The notes below the pieces were generated by a model. It had not been told where the DNA came from, ran no database searches, and saw only the letters and a program-made list of their open reading frames with translations. DNA of 16,468 nt, from assembly GCA_050693875.1 (NCBI GenBank), contig JBOGWP010000080.1, forward strand, positions 1 through 16,468, read 5' to 3'. A program made the position numbers and the translations under genes. The DNA is from JBOGWP01 sp050693875. GTDB taxonomy: Bacteria; Actinomycetota; CADDZG01; JAHWKV01; JBOGWP01. This document shows positions 10,769 through 16,468 of the stretch, one piece after another (the first letter of the stretch is position 1; every line of letters starts with the position of its first letter).

Positions 10769-12193
10769 GTGGGAGAGGCGACGGACGTGATGGTGACGGT
10801 CGGCCGGCTGGCGCGCTGGCTCGGCGTGGATGAAACGTGGCTCGAATCCGTGGTGGCCTCCATGGAGGTCCCGGCCAGGCAGGAGGGCGGCCAGTCGCTG
10901 CTTGACCCTCGGGACATCCAACCCTTGCTCCCCGGCGCCGGCGACCTGTCCCGGGATCTTGCCGCCCTCGAGCGTCTCGCCGTCGGCGCCGGGATCCCCG
11001 CGACCCTGCTCGCCACGACCTGCGAGCGCGAGTTGGAGGCGATGACCGAGGCACTCGGAGGGGCCTCGGCGGTGCTCGTGGTTCCCGGCCAGCGGGGCGA
11101 GCCGTTCACCCTTGCATCGTCAACCCCGAATGGGAACGACCCCGGGTGCAACGGCGCCGGCGGCGGCGTTTCGGACACCCTCGGCGACATCGGCCGCTGG
11201 GTGCTCGAGTGTGGCGATGCGGTGGCGCTGACGCCGCCTGCTCCCCCTGCGGCGTCTGGGGGCCGCGCACAACCCCGTCAAACGCTTGCGCTTCCCCTCA
11301 GAGCCGGCCAGGAGGTCATCGCTGCCCTCGTGGTCACGCGCGATGCCTCTGCATCCCCCCTCACCGCCGCTCAGGTCGGGCTTGCCGGCGCCGTTGCCGG
11401 CCGTCTGGCCCTCGAGATCGACCGCGACCGCATCCGTGACAGCCTCGAACGAGCCGCAAAGGACACCGAGCTCGTGCGCCGCCAGCTCGAGGCGTACGCA
11501 AAGGACGTCCGCGAGGCCTACGGCGAGGAGAAGCGCCGCGCCGAGCAGCTGGCCGCCGCACTGGCCGAGCTCGAGCTGACCTACCTCGCCACCGTGCGCG
11601 GCCTGGCCATCGCAGTCGAGGCGAAGGACGAGTACACCGCAGGTCACCTCGCGAGGGTGACGCGCTACGGCGTGATGCTCCTCCAGGTCGTTGCTCCCGA
11701 CTGCCTTGCCGACCCGCAATTCGAGTACGGCTTCCTCCTCCACGACATCGGCAAGCTCTGCGTTCCCGACGCGGTCCTGCGGAAGGCGGGCCCACTCACC
11801 GACGAGGAGTGGGCGGTGATGCGCCAGCATCCCGACACCGGGCGGCGGATCCTCGAGGGGATCCCCTTCCTTCGCGCCGCCAGCGAGATCGTGCACTCGC
11901 ACCACGAGCGGTGGGACGGCCGGGGATACCCACTCGGCCTTGGGGGAAACGACATCCCGTTCGGAGCCCGCATCTTCCCGCTCGCCGACGCGTTCGACGC
12001 CATGACATCGAACCGGCCCTACCGGCGCGCGATGCCGATGGAAGCCGCCCTCGCCGAGATCAACCGGGGGACGGGGGCCCAGTTCTGGCCGGACGCGGTC
12101 GAGGCGCTGCTCGGCCTGCCCGGGGATGAGTTGGAGGCTGCGATGCAGGCCCCAAGCGAGTGGACTCATCCGGTACGAGCCCCGGGGCGGTGA
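10769..12193 (+). CDS. HD-GYP cyclic-di-GMP phosphodiesterase with HTH and GAF-like N terminus
   Basis: With the GTG at 10769 the protein has 474 residues. GGAGGTGA lies 10 nt upstream; ATG 10790 and GTG 10730 are alternatives. Residues 8-52 (VTVGRLARWLGV to DPRDIQPLL) resemble the MerR/excisionase helix-turn-helix. Residues ~65-222 look like a weak GAF-type sensor domain. A charged coiled coil (~215-272) leads into the HD-GYP domain (~270-455). That domain has E284, H293, H325-D326 in LLHDIGK, H354, HSHHE (376-380), DGRGYP, DAFDAM and NRPY, so all hallmark metal and GYP residues are present. The family hydrolyses cyclic-di-GMP and the protein is probably an active cytosolic enzyme. It is the first gene of a signalling operon; the next frame opens 3 bp after its stop. 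The HTH assignment is by eye and less certain than the catalytic domain. Confidence 0.9.
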   Translation: MGEATDVMVTVGRLARWLGVDETWLESVVASMEVPARQEGGQSLLDPRDIQPLLPGAGDLSRDLAALERLAVGAGIPATLLATTCERELEAMTEALGGASAVLVVPGQRGEPFTLASSTPNGNDPGCNGAGGGVSDTLGDIGRWVLECGDAVALTPPAPPAASGGRAQPRQTLALPLRAGQEVIAALVVTRDASASPLTAAQVGLAGAVAGRLALEIDRDRIRDSLERAAKDTELVRRQLEAYAKDVREAYGEEKRRAEQLAAALAELELTYLATVRGLAIAVEAKDEYTAGHLARVTRYGVMLLQVVAPDCLADPQFEYGFLLHDIGKLCVPDAVLRKAGPLTDEEWAVMRQHPDTGRRILEGIPFLRAASEIVHSHHERWDGRGYPLGLGGNDIPFGARIFPLADAFDAMTSNRPYRRAMPMEAALAEINRGTGAQFWPDAVEALLGLPGDELEAAMQAPSEWTHPVRAPGR

Positions 12194-12196
12194 GGC

Positions 12197-14053
12197 TTGG
12201 TCTCCACGCGCACACGGGAGGAGGCACCGGCAGGGGGGACGCGAAGGGGATCGGATCTGGAGGCGCACCTGTCTTCGCTCGCAACCAAGATCCCCATGCT
12301 TGTGCTGAAGGCCGGCCGCGCCCCCCGCTGGATCGTCCGGCGGCTCGGGATGAGCTCTCCGCGCGTGATCCTGGTCATGCTGCTCACTCTGAGCCTTGGC
12401 CCGCTGGCGCTCCTCACCTACATCGGGGTCGGGTTCTCGAGCCGCGCCCTTCACGACGAGGCGATCCGGCGCATGCAAACTAGCGCTGCGGTCACGGCGG
12501 TGGCCGTCCAGCAGCAGATCGGCGGCCTGGCAGAGCTCGTAAACTCGTACGCCTCCCGGCGGCTCCTCGCCGACGCCCTGGGTAACGGGGACTCGGCCCG
12601 AATCGATCGCCAGGCCATTCGTCCCCACGTCGCCCAGCTGCAACGGGCTCGTCCGGGTATCGCGTTCGCGTACGTCACCGACACGAGCGGCCGGGTCCTC
12701 GCCGTCGAGCCCGACAACCCCGAACTCGTCGGCCGGGACCTCGGCGACCGGGACTGGTTCGGTGCCGTGACCCAGACCGGGCGGACGTACGTGTCGGAGG
12801 CCTACTCGACTGCGACGGGGGGGAGCCCTGTGGTCGTGGCTGCGGCGGCCCCCGTCCGCCCCGCGAGGATGGATCCGTCGCACCCGCCGTTCGGGGTCCT
12901 TGTCGCCACCTACGACGTCGAGTCGATGCGCGCCTTCGTCGAGGAGACTGCGGCTGCACAGGACGTCCGGCTGGTGGTCACCGATCAACGCGGCACGGTC
13001 GTCGCCGCGCCGGATCTTCCGCGGGGGGGGCTGCTTTCCAGGGCGCGCGAGTCGGAGGTAGCCGCCGCCCTTCGCGGGGGGGAGGGTGTGACCGAGCGGG
13101 AGACGGCAGGGCAAGAGATCCTCTCCGCCTATACGCCGATCCCCGGGCTGGGGTGGGCGGTTGTTGCGCAGGTGCCGACCCGGACCGCATTCGCCCCCAT
13201 CCGCCGCCTGCGCACCGGGGTGCTTACAACAGCCGGCGTGCTCGCGCTCGTGATGTGTGCCGGCATCTCCCTCACCCAGCTGGCGCTCCGAGATCGAAAG
13301 GAGGCCATCGGCGCCCTTCGGGCGAGCGAGGAGCGGAAGGCCGCGATCCTCGACAGCATCTCGGAGGGCGTGCTCACCATCGACCGCCACGGTGCGATCC
13401 AGTCGATGAACCCGGCGATGGAGCGGCTCGCCGGGGTGCGCGAGCGTGACGGGGTTTGCAGGCCTCTCTCGGAGGCCGTCCGCCTCGTCGATGCCCGGGG
13501 CGCCCCGATTCCTGCCGAGGCCTCCCCCGTCACCCAGGCACTGAAATCGGGGGAGACGGTTGCCAGCTCGCGCCACGAGCTGTCCGTGCTCACGCACGAC
13601 GGGCGCGTCCCGGTGGCGGTGGCAAGCGCTCCCCTCTGGGACCTCCACGGCCGGGTCGAGGGGGCGGTGGCGGTGGTCCACGACGTCTCACGCGACCGCG
13701 AGATCGACAAGATGAAGTCCGCCCTGGTCTCGACGGTCTCTCACGAGCTGCGGACCCCGCTCACGATGATCCAGGGCTTTTCCGAGCTCCTGCTGACGCG
13801 GCACCTCCGCACGCAGAAGTCGAAGGAGGCGCTTCGTCAGATCCATCGGTCGGCCCAGCGGCTCTCCCGGTTGATCGAGGACCTCCTTTCGGTCTCCCGG
13901 ATCGAATCCGGCCGGCTGCCGATGCGCGTGCAGGCAGTGGAGCTTACGCGCATCGTTCGGGAGGTGGCAGCTGGGGTGGCCCCGCGCCCGATCGACCTCA
14001 AGCTCCCCGGGCTGCCGTGCTGGCCGATCCGGACATGCTCGAGCAGATCTTGA
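12197..14053 (+). CDS. Membrane sensor histidine kinase, Cache-PAS-HisKA part (frame breaks before the ATPase domain)
   Basis: The frame opens with TTG 3 bp after the HD-GYP stop; GGTGAGG just before it could serve as ribosome-binding site, while internal ATGs (residues 34, 52) are alternatives. A transmembrane helix (~56-78) is followed by an extracytoplasmic dCache-type sensor domain (~85-335, DRDWF at 184-188), a second helix (~340-362), a PAS domain (~378-498, ILDSISEGVLTIDRHGAIQSMNPA), and a HisKA domain with the phosphoacceptor H516 in SHELRTP. No HAMP domain lies between helix and PAS. After about residue 605 the frame loses kinase similarity and stops, while the ATPase domain continues in the -1 frame from about 14011. 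The switch falls at CCCC-GGG (14005-14011), as expected for loss of one base. As read, the product cannot phosphorylate itself; if the break is a sequence error, the intact protein would have about 731 residues. Confidence 0.88.
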   Translation: MVSTRTREEAPAGGTRRGSDLEAHLSSLATKIPMLVLKAGRAPRWIVRRLGMSSPRVILVMLLTLSLGPLALLTYIGVGFSSRALHDEAIRRMQTSAAVTAVAVQQQIGGLAELVNSYASRRLLADALGNGDSARIDRQAIRPHVAQLQRARPGIAFAYVTDTSGRVLAVEPDNPELVGRDLGDRDWFGAVTQTGRTYVSEAYSTATGGSPVVVAAAAPVRPARMDPSHPPFGVLVATYDVESMRAFVEETAAAQDVRLVVTDQRGTVVAAPDLPRGGLLSRARESEVAAALRGGEGVTERETAGQEILSAYTPIPGLGWAVVAQVPTRTAFAPIRRLRTGVLTTAGVLALVMCAGISLTQLALRDRKEAIGALRASEERKAAILDSISEGVLTIDRHGAIQSMNPAMERLAGVRERDGVCRPLSEAVRLVDARGAPIPAEASPVTQALKSGETVASSRHELSVLTHDGRVPVAVASAPLWDLHGRVEGAVAVVHDVSRDREIDKMKSALVSTVSHELRTPLTMIQGFSELLLTRHLRTQKSKEALRQIHRSAQRLSRLIEDLLSVSRIESGRLPMRVQAVELTRIVREVAAGVAPRPIDLKLPGLPCWPIRTCSSRS

Positions 14054-14394
14054 CCAACCTCGTGTCGAACGCGGTCAAGTACTCCCCGGAGGACCGCCCC
14101 ATCGTCGTCACGGCGCGGGAGAGCGGCGACCGTGTGGAAGTGAGCGTGGAGGACAGAGGGATCGGCATGAGCGAGCAGGACCGCGAGGCGCTGTTCCAGA
14201 AGTTCTTCCGAGCAGACCATCCCGCGGTCCACGCGGCGGGCGGCACGGGGCTGGGCCTCTACATCGCTCGAAGCCTGGTGGAGGCGCTCGGGGGGACGAT
14301 CACGGTCGAGAGCGCTCCCGGGGAGGGGTCGACCTTCACGTTCACCATCTCCGCGGTCGCCGGGTCACAGGACACACGGAAGGAAACGGCGTGA
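14011..14394 (+). CDS. Histidine kinase ATPase domain, frame-shifted continuation of the preceding gene
   Basis: The 127 codons read here form a complete HATPase_c domain: the N box in EQILTNLVSNAVKYSPE, the G1 box EDRGIGM, an F-box region ALFQKFFRAD and the G2 box GGTGLGLYIARSL, ending in a short tail KETA. This is the catalytic domain expected after the HisKA domain of the preceding frame, offset by one base. An internal ATG at 14035 or GTG at 14017 could initiate a separate ATPase-only protein, but no ribosome-binding site stands out. The stop TGA (14392-14394) shares GTGA with the start of the response regulator, so translation of the regulator probably depends on ribosomes reaching this point. 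That is mild evidence that the kinase is normally translated through. Confidence 0.85.
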   Translation, partial: AAVLADPDMLEQILTNLVSNAVKYSPEDRPIVVTARESGDRVEVSVEDRGIGMSEQDREALFQKFFRADHPAVHAAGGTGLGLYIARSLVEALGGTITVESAPGEGSTFTFTISAVAGSQDTRKETA

Positions 14395-14765
14395 AAAAGC
14401 TGCTGATCGCGGATGACGAGGAGGGGGTGCGCACGCTGGTGCGCATGACCCTCGAGAGCGGAACCTTTGAGATCCTCGAGGCCGGCAATGGGTTGGAGGC
14501 CCTCGAGATGGCCCGCGAGCATCGCCCGGAGTTGATGCTGCTCGACGTGATGATGCCGGAGCTTTCCGGGTTCGAGGTGTGCCGCGCCCTGAAGTCTGAT
14601 GACTCGACCACCGGGATCCGGATCGTGATGCTCACCGCGCGAACCCAGGAGTCCGACCATGCCGAAGCGGCCGATGCGGGGGCCGATGGGTATCTCACGA
14701 AGCCGTTCTCCCCCCTCGTGCTGCTGCGCAAGGTGGACGAGACGTTCGCCGAATCCGCCGACTGA
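14391..14765 (+). CDS. Single-domain response regulator
   Basis: This 124-residue protein is a stand-alone receiver (REC) domain with no output domain, like CheY or the DivK group. It has the acidic pair D8-D9 (IADDEE), the phosphoacceptor D52 in LLDVMMPE, T82 in MLTAR and K104 in LTKPF, so it should accept a phosphoryl group from the kinase encoded just upstream. The GTG start overlaps the kinase stop (GTGA), a common sign of translational coupling between cognate partners. Without an output domain it probably acts by binding another protein; the HD-GYP enzyme of the same operon, which has no receiver of its own, is a plausible but unproven target. Confidence 0.95.
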   Translation: MKKLLIADDEEGVRTLVRMTLESGTFEILEAGNGLEALEMAREHRPELMLLDVMMPELSGFEVCRALKSDDSTTGIRIVMLTARTQESDHAEAADAGADGYLTKPFSPLVLLRKVDETFAESAD

Positions 14766-14800
14766 GGCCACGCACCCGAAGCCGTCCGCCGGGGGTCACT

Positions 14801-14843
14801 GCGCGCTCACGCGCTTGCTCTCCCCGATATCCACCATGGGAGA
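14801..14843. terminator. Possible bidirectional terminator between convergent operons
   Basis: The 108 bp between the two converging stop codons hold two modest hairpins: GCGCG (14801-14805) with CGCGC (14810-14814) around CTCA, and TCTCCC (14819-14824) with GGGAGA (14838-14843) around a 13 nt loop. Neither has a T-run. The position suits termination of both operons, but the stems are short. Confidence 0.35.
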
Positions 14844-14873
14844 TGCGCCGTAGCCGGCGGCGGTTGAGGGGTT

Positions 14874-15677
14874 TCAGGAGCGCGTGCCGGCCTCCACCAC
14901 CCGCAGCGCAACCACCGATGAGGGGTGCGGATGCGAGGAATCGCCACCTGACAGCTGCAGGAGCTCGTCGGCGAGCGCCGGCAACTCCGTCTCCCGGCGG
15001 CGTTCGAGCACGCCCCGCAGGGGTGCCGTTCCCAGAATCTCACCACCTCTTCGAGACTCCGGGAGGCCTGCGGTGAACCCGACGAGGGTGTCGCCCGGCG
15101 ATAGGGTCACGGCCACCGGAGCGTAGCGCCAGACGTCGTAGTCGCCCAGTCGTGGCTCCATCTCGCCCAAAGGGCGGGCATGGCCGCCAGACAGGAGGAG
15201 CGGAGGCCAGCCTCCGCAGTTGCAGAGGACCAGCCTCCGCTGCTCCGGCTCGTAGGTGGCAAAGACCATGGCGAGGGAACGCTCCTCGTAGAAGACGTGG
15301 TAGAGGATGCGGGAGAGCCGGTGCGCCGTCGCTCCTGCGGCAGGATGAGACACGAGGTTCGCTCTCAGCAGGGCCTTCGCAGCCGTGACAAGGGGGCCGA
15401 CTGCCGGGCCGTTCCCGGAGAGGTCTCCCCACGCCACCCCGAACACCCGCTGTGCCTTGAACACGTCCACAAAGTCGCCGCGCCCACCGCGCTCGGCCGG
15501 GAGCGCGGCTGCGGTGACTTCGAGTCCGGGGATGGCGGCGGTCGAGAGCGGGATCTGATGCGGGTGCGGCATCCCGTCGCGTTGCCCGCGCGCGCCTGGC
15601 CGCGGCTCCGACTCCCCCCTGCCGTCCCCTCCCCCTCTCGTACCGGGGCGGCCCGTCAACAGGCGGGCGATCTTCAT
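14874..15677 (-). CDS. SpoIIE/RsbU-type PP2C phosphatase with missing metal-binding residues
   Basis: Starting at the ATG at 15677, the protein has 267 residues; this start overlaps the upstream stop (ATGA) and is preferred over the longer frame, whose N terminus is featureless. The first ~45 residues are Gly/Arg-rich and probably disordered. The rest follows the SpoIIE/RsbU fold: LPAERGGRGDFVDVF (D68) for GGDFYDVF, WGDLSGNGPAV (D85) for GDVSGHGV, CNCGGWPPLLL for NAGHPPPLL, and a C-terminal beta strand. However, the usual YTDG is FTAG (A203) and the final DD is SS (S253-S254), so two metal-binding aspartate positions are lost. The family normally dephosphorylates STAS anti-anti-sigma factors. 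Here activity is doubtful and it may act by binding. It is coupled to a STAS-like gene, the expected kind of substrate. There is no GAF, PAS or receiver sensor domain. Confidence 0.82.
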   Translation of the reverse strand: MKIARLLTGRPGTRGGGDGRGESEPRPGARGQRDGMPHPHQIPLSTAAIPGLEVTAAALPAERGGRGDFVDVFKAQRVFGVAWGDLSGNGPAVGPLVTAAKALLRANLVSHPAAGATAHRLSRILYHVFYEERSLAMVFATYEPEQRRLVLCNCGGWPPLLLSGGHARPLGEMEPRLGDYDVWRYAPVAVTLSPGDTLVGFTAGLPESRRGGEILGTAPLRGVLERRRETELPALADELLQLSGGDSSHPHPSSVVALRVVEAGTRS

Positions 15678-16024
15678 GTGTCCGGCAGGTCCGGGGCGTG
15701 GGAACGGGACGGGAGGACGACCTCTATGGCGACTGCCCGGCTCAGGGAGCGGGAGACCAGATGGGCCATGGTTTCGATCGCCGATGGACTGAGGCGGCCG
15801 CACTGCGCAAGATCCAGGCGCAGGAGCGCCACGGGCTGCTCGAGGCACGCCTCACCTGCTTCGAGGATTGCCGTTCCGGGATGGAGCGAAGAGCAGGTGT
15901 GGACGGCGCGGTCCTCGAGGAAGATGACGCGCACCTCCGGTTCTGGCGCGGCGACCAGGGAGGGGGACCGGGCTGGGCCCGAATGCCGGTCGGGACGTCC
16001 AGCCGGATTCTCCAACTCAGGCAC
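15674..16024 (-). CDS. Small STAS-like protein (possible anti-sigma-factor antagonist)
   Basis: The GTG at 16024 gives 116 residues and has GGAGGAG 6 nt upstream. The open frame extends far further left, but that part crosses the operon promoter and is unlikely to be translated. The first ~28 residues are Pro-rich. Residues ~30-108 show an alternating pattern like a STAS domain: a strand VRVIFLED, a helix, a strand ALLRLDLAQC, a helix IETMAHLVSRSLS, and a final strand AIEVVLPSR. The position of the usual DSSG phosphorylation motif reads SPSA (79-82). Its stop overlaps the start of the PP2C gene (ATGA), as in partner-switching operons. The STAS assignment rests on secondary-structure pattern and context, not on a signature motif; it may be only distantly related. 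Confidence 0.6.
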   Translation of the reverse strand: MPELENPAGRPDRHSGPARSPSLVAAPEPEVRVIFLEDRAVHTCSSLHPGTAILEAGEACLEQPVALLRLDLAQCGRLSPSAIETMAHLVSRSLSRAVAIEVVLPSRSHAPDLPDT

Positions 16025-16175
16025 GGGAAGCTCCTCCGCAGGCCTCGAGGGGGGCCGGTCCGGCCATGCCCAAGGGGGGCGGATGGACGGTCGGGAACCG
16101 AGAGCGGCCTGCTGGTGATCCGGATTGTGGCGAAGCGGGAAGATCGAACAATTAGCGCCTCCGGGCCAGCCATCT

Positions 16176-16204
16176 ATTAAAAGAGACTGCTGGCTCTTGG
16201 TCAA
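16176..16204 (-). promoter_or_regulatory. Promoter of the STAS-phosphatase operon
   Basis: Read on the minus strand, TTGACC (16204-16199) and TTTAAT (16181-16176) are separated by exactly 17 bp, each matching the housekeeping consensus at five of six positions. This is the best-matched promoter in the window and lies in an AT-richer patch. Transcription would start near 16169. Confidence 0.7.
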
Positions 16205-16362
16205 TGTGGGGATCCAAGGATTTCTCCCTGCAGACAGGCGAGAATGTCCAACCCGCGCCATCTCCCTCTTCAGGTAGGTCCGCCCGCAACGGGCGCGCCC
16301 ACCCGAATACCGTCTACTACCGCCTGCGTCGCTTCGCTCCCCGGTACAGGCTGGAAAGGCAA

Positions 16363-16442
16363 GGGGCGGCCTCCGGCCGCGGTCCTCAATGTCGGCCAGC
16401 ATGGGGCCGCCTCCGGCGGCGTCGTTCAATGCCGGCAGGGCC
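16363..16442. repeat. Two 40 bp hairpin repeats with a compensatory stem change
   Basis: Two adjacent 40 bp units start at 16363 and 16403. Unit 1 has GCGGCC-TCC-GGCCGC (16366-16380) and unit 2 has GCCGCC-TCC-GGCGGC (16406-16420). One G-C pair of the stem is flipped to C-G while the loop is unchanged. Both are followed by TCAATG and a CCGGC/CGGCC-like segment. The change on both arms suggests that the hairpin itself is conserved. Confidence 0.75.
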
Positions 16443-16465
16443 TCGCTTCGCTCGGTGCCTGCCGG
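16432..16465. repeat. Inverted repeat at the right window edge
   Basis: CCGGCAGG (16432-16439) is the exact reverse complement of CCTGCCGG (16458-16465), enclosing an 18 nt segment rich in TCGC motifs. It overlaps the end of the second 40 bp repeat and may belong to a longer repeat array continuing past the window. Confidence 0.65.
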
Positions 16466-16468
16466 GCC

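Larger units (their letters stand above)
16025..16468. other. Upstream region of the STAS-phosphatase operon
   Basis: About 440 bp with no supported gene. From 16040 to 16175 it is the likely mRNA leader (~145 nt). A promoter lies at 16176-16204 in a locally AT-richer stretch. A small hairpin CGCCCG-CAA-CGGGCG (16281-16295) runs into the palindrome GGGCGCGCCC (16291-16300). The last 105 bp carry hairpin repeats. Open frames crossing the whole stretch on the minus strand have no recognisable domain. Confidence 0.6.

Noticed and set aside
11120..13681. Minus-strand frame of 853 codons across the HD-GYP and kinase genes
   Set aside because: It spans two real plus-strand genes and has no coherent domain.
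14005..14011. Programmed -1 frameshift site in the kinase gene
   Set aside because: The zero-frame codons CTC CCC GGG do not allow proper re-pairing of both tRNAs after a -1 slip, and no strong downstream structure was identified; a lost base is simpler.
15678..15848. Longer N terminus for the PP2C phosphatase
   Set aside because: The extension lies opposite nothing useful but overlaps the STAS-like frame, is Pro/Arg/Gly-rich, and the ATGA start at 15677 is better supported.
16025..16429. Long N-terminal extension of the STAS-like protein
   Set aside because: It would place a near-consensus promoter and hairpin repeats inside the coding region; the GTG at 16024 has a well-spaced GGAGGAG.

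Overview
The window comes from a high-GC bacterium, most likely an uncultured member of the Actinomycetota. The main support is RNA polymerase. The RpoB rifampicin-pocket region and its flanks read like mycobacterial and other actinobacterial RpoB, and RpoC carries a long charged coiled-coil stretch near its N terminus. The rpoBC promoter elements (TTGACN, TANNNT) and frequent GTG/TTG starts fit. No rRNA, tRNA, CRISPR array or intact insertion sequence was seen.

Layout, left to right. Positions 1-370 hold about 3.4 copies of a ~107 bp hairpin-bearing tandem repeat. It abuts the stop codon of a minus-strand relic (368-2257) of a multidomain GAF/PAS/GAF/SpoIIE-type regulator, broken by several frameshifts and lacking its phosphatase core. 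A gene-poor 0.7 kb stretch follows, ending in two promoter-like sites and a leader with a perfect 18 bp tandem duplication. Next come rpoB (2952-6413) and rpoC (6470-10372), both intact, closed by a strong hairpin just after rpoC. The usual neighbours rplJ/rplL and rpsL/rpsG are not adjacent.

From 10769 to 14765 lies a tight plus-strand signalling operon. It encodes an HD-GYP cyclic-di-GMP phosphodiesterase with a MerR-like N-terminal helix-turn-helix, a membrane Cache/PAS histidine kinase, and a single-domain response regulator. The kinase reading frame breaks between its HisKA and ATPase domains, through mutation, a base-call error, or less likely recoding. Its stop overlaps the regulator start (GTGA).

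Convergent to this, on the minus strand, a near-consensus promoter (16176-16204) drives a small STAS-like protein and a SpoIIE/RsbU-type PP2C phosphatase whose start overlaps the STAS stop (ATGA). Both lack residues normally needed for partner switching: the phosphatase has lost two of four metal-binding aspartate positions, and the STAS-like protein has no DSSG motif. This pair is the most unusual content of the window and could be a degenerate or repurposed partner-switching module. The right end (16363-16468) carries short hairpin repeats, one pair showing a compensatory stem change.
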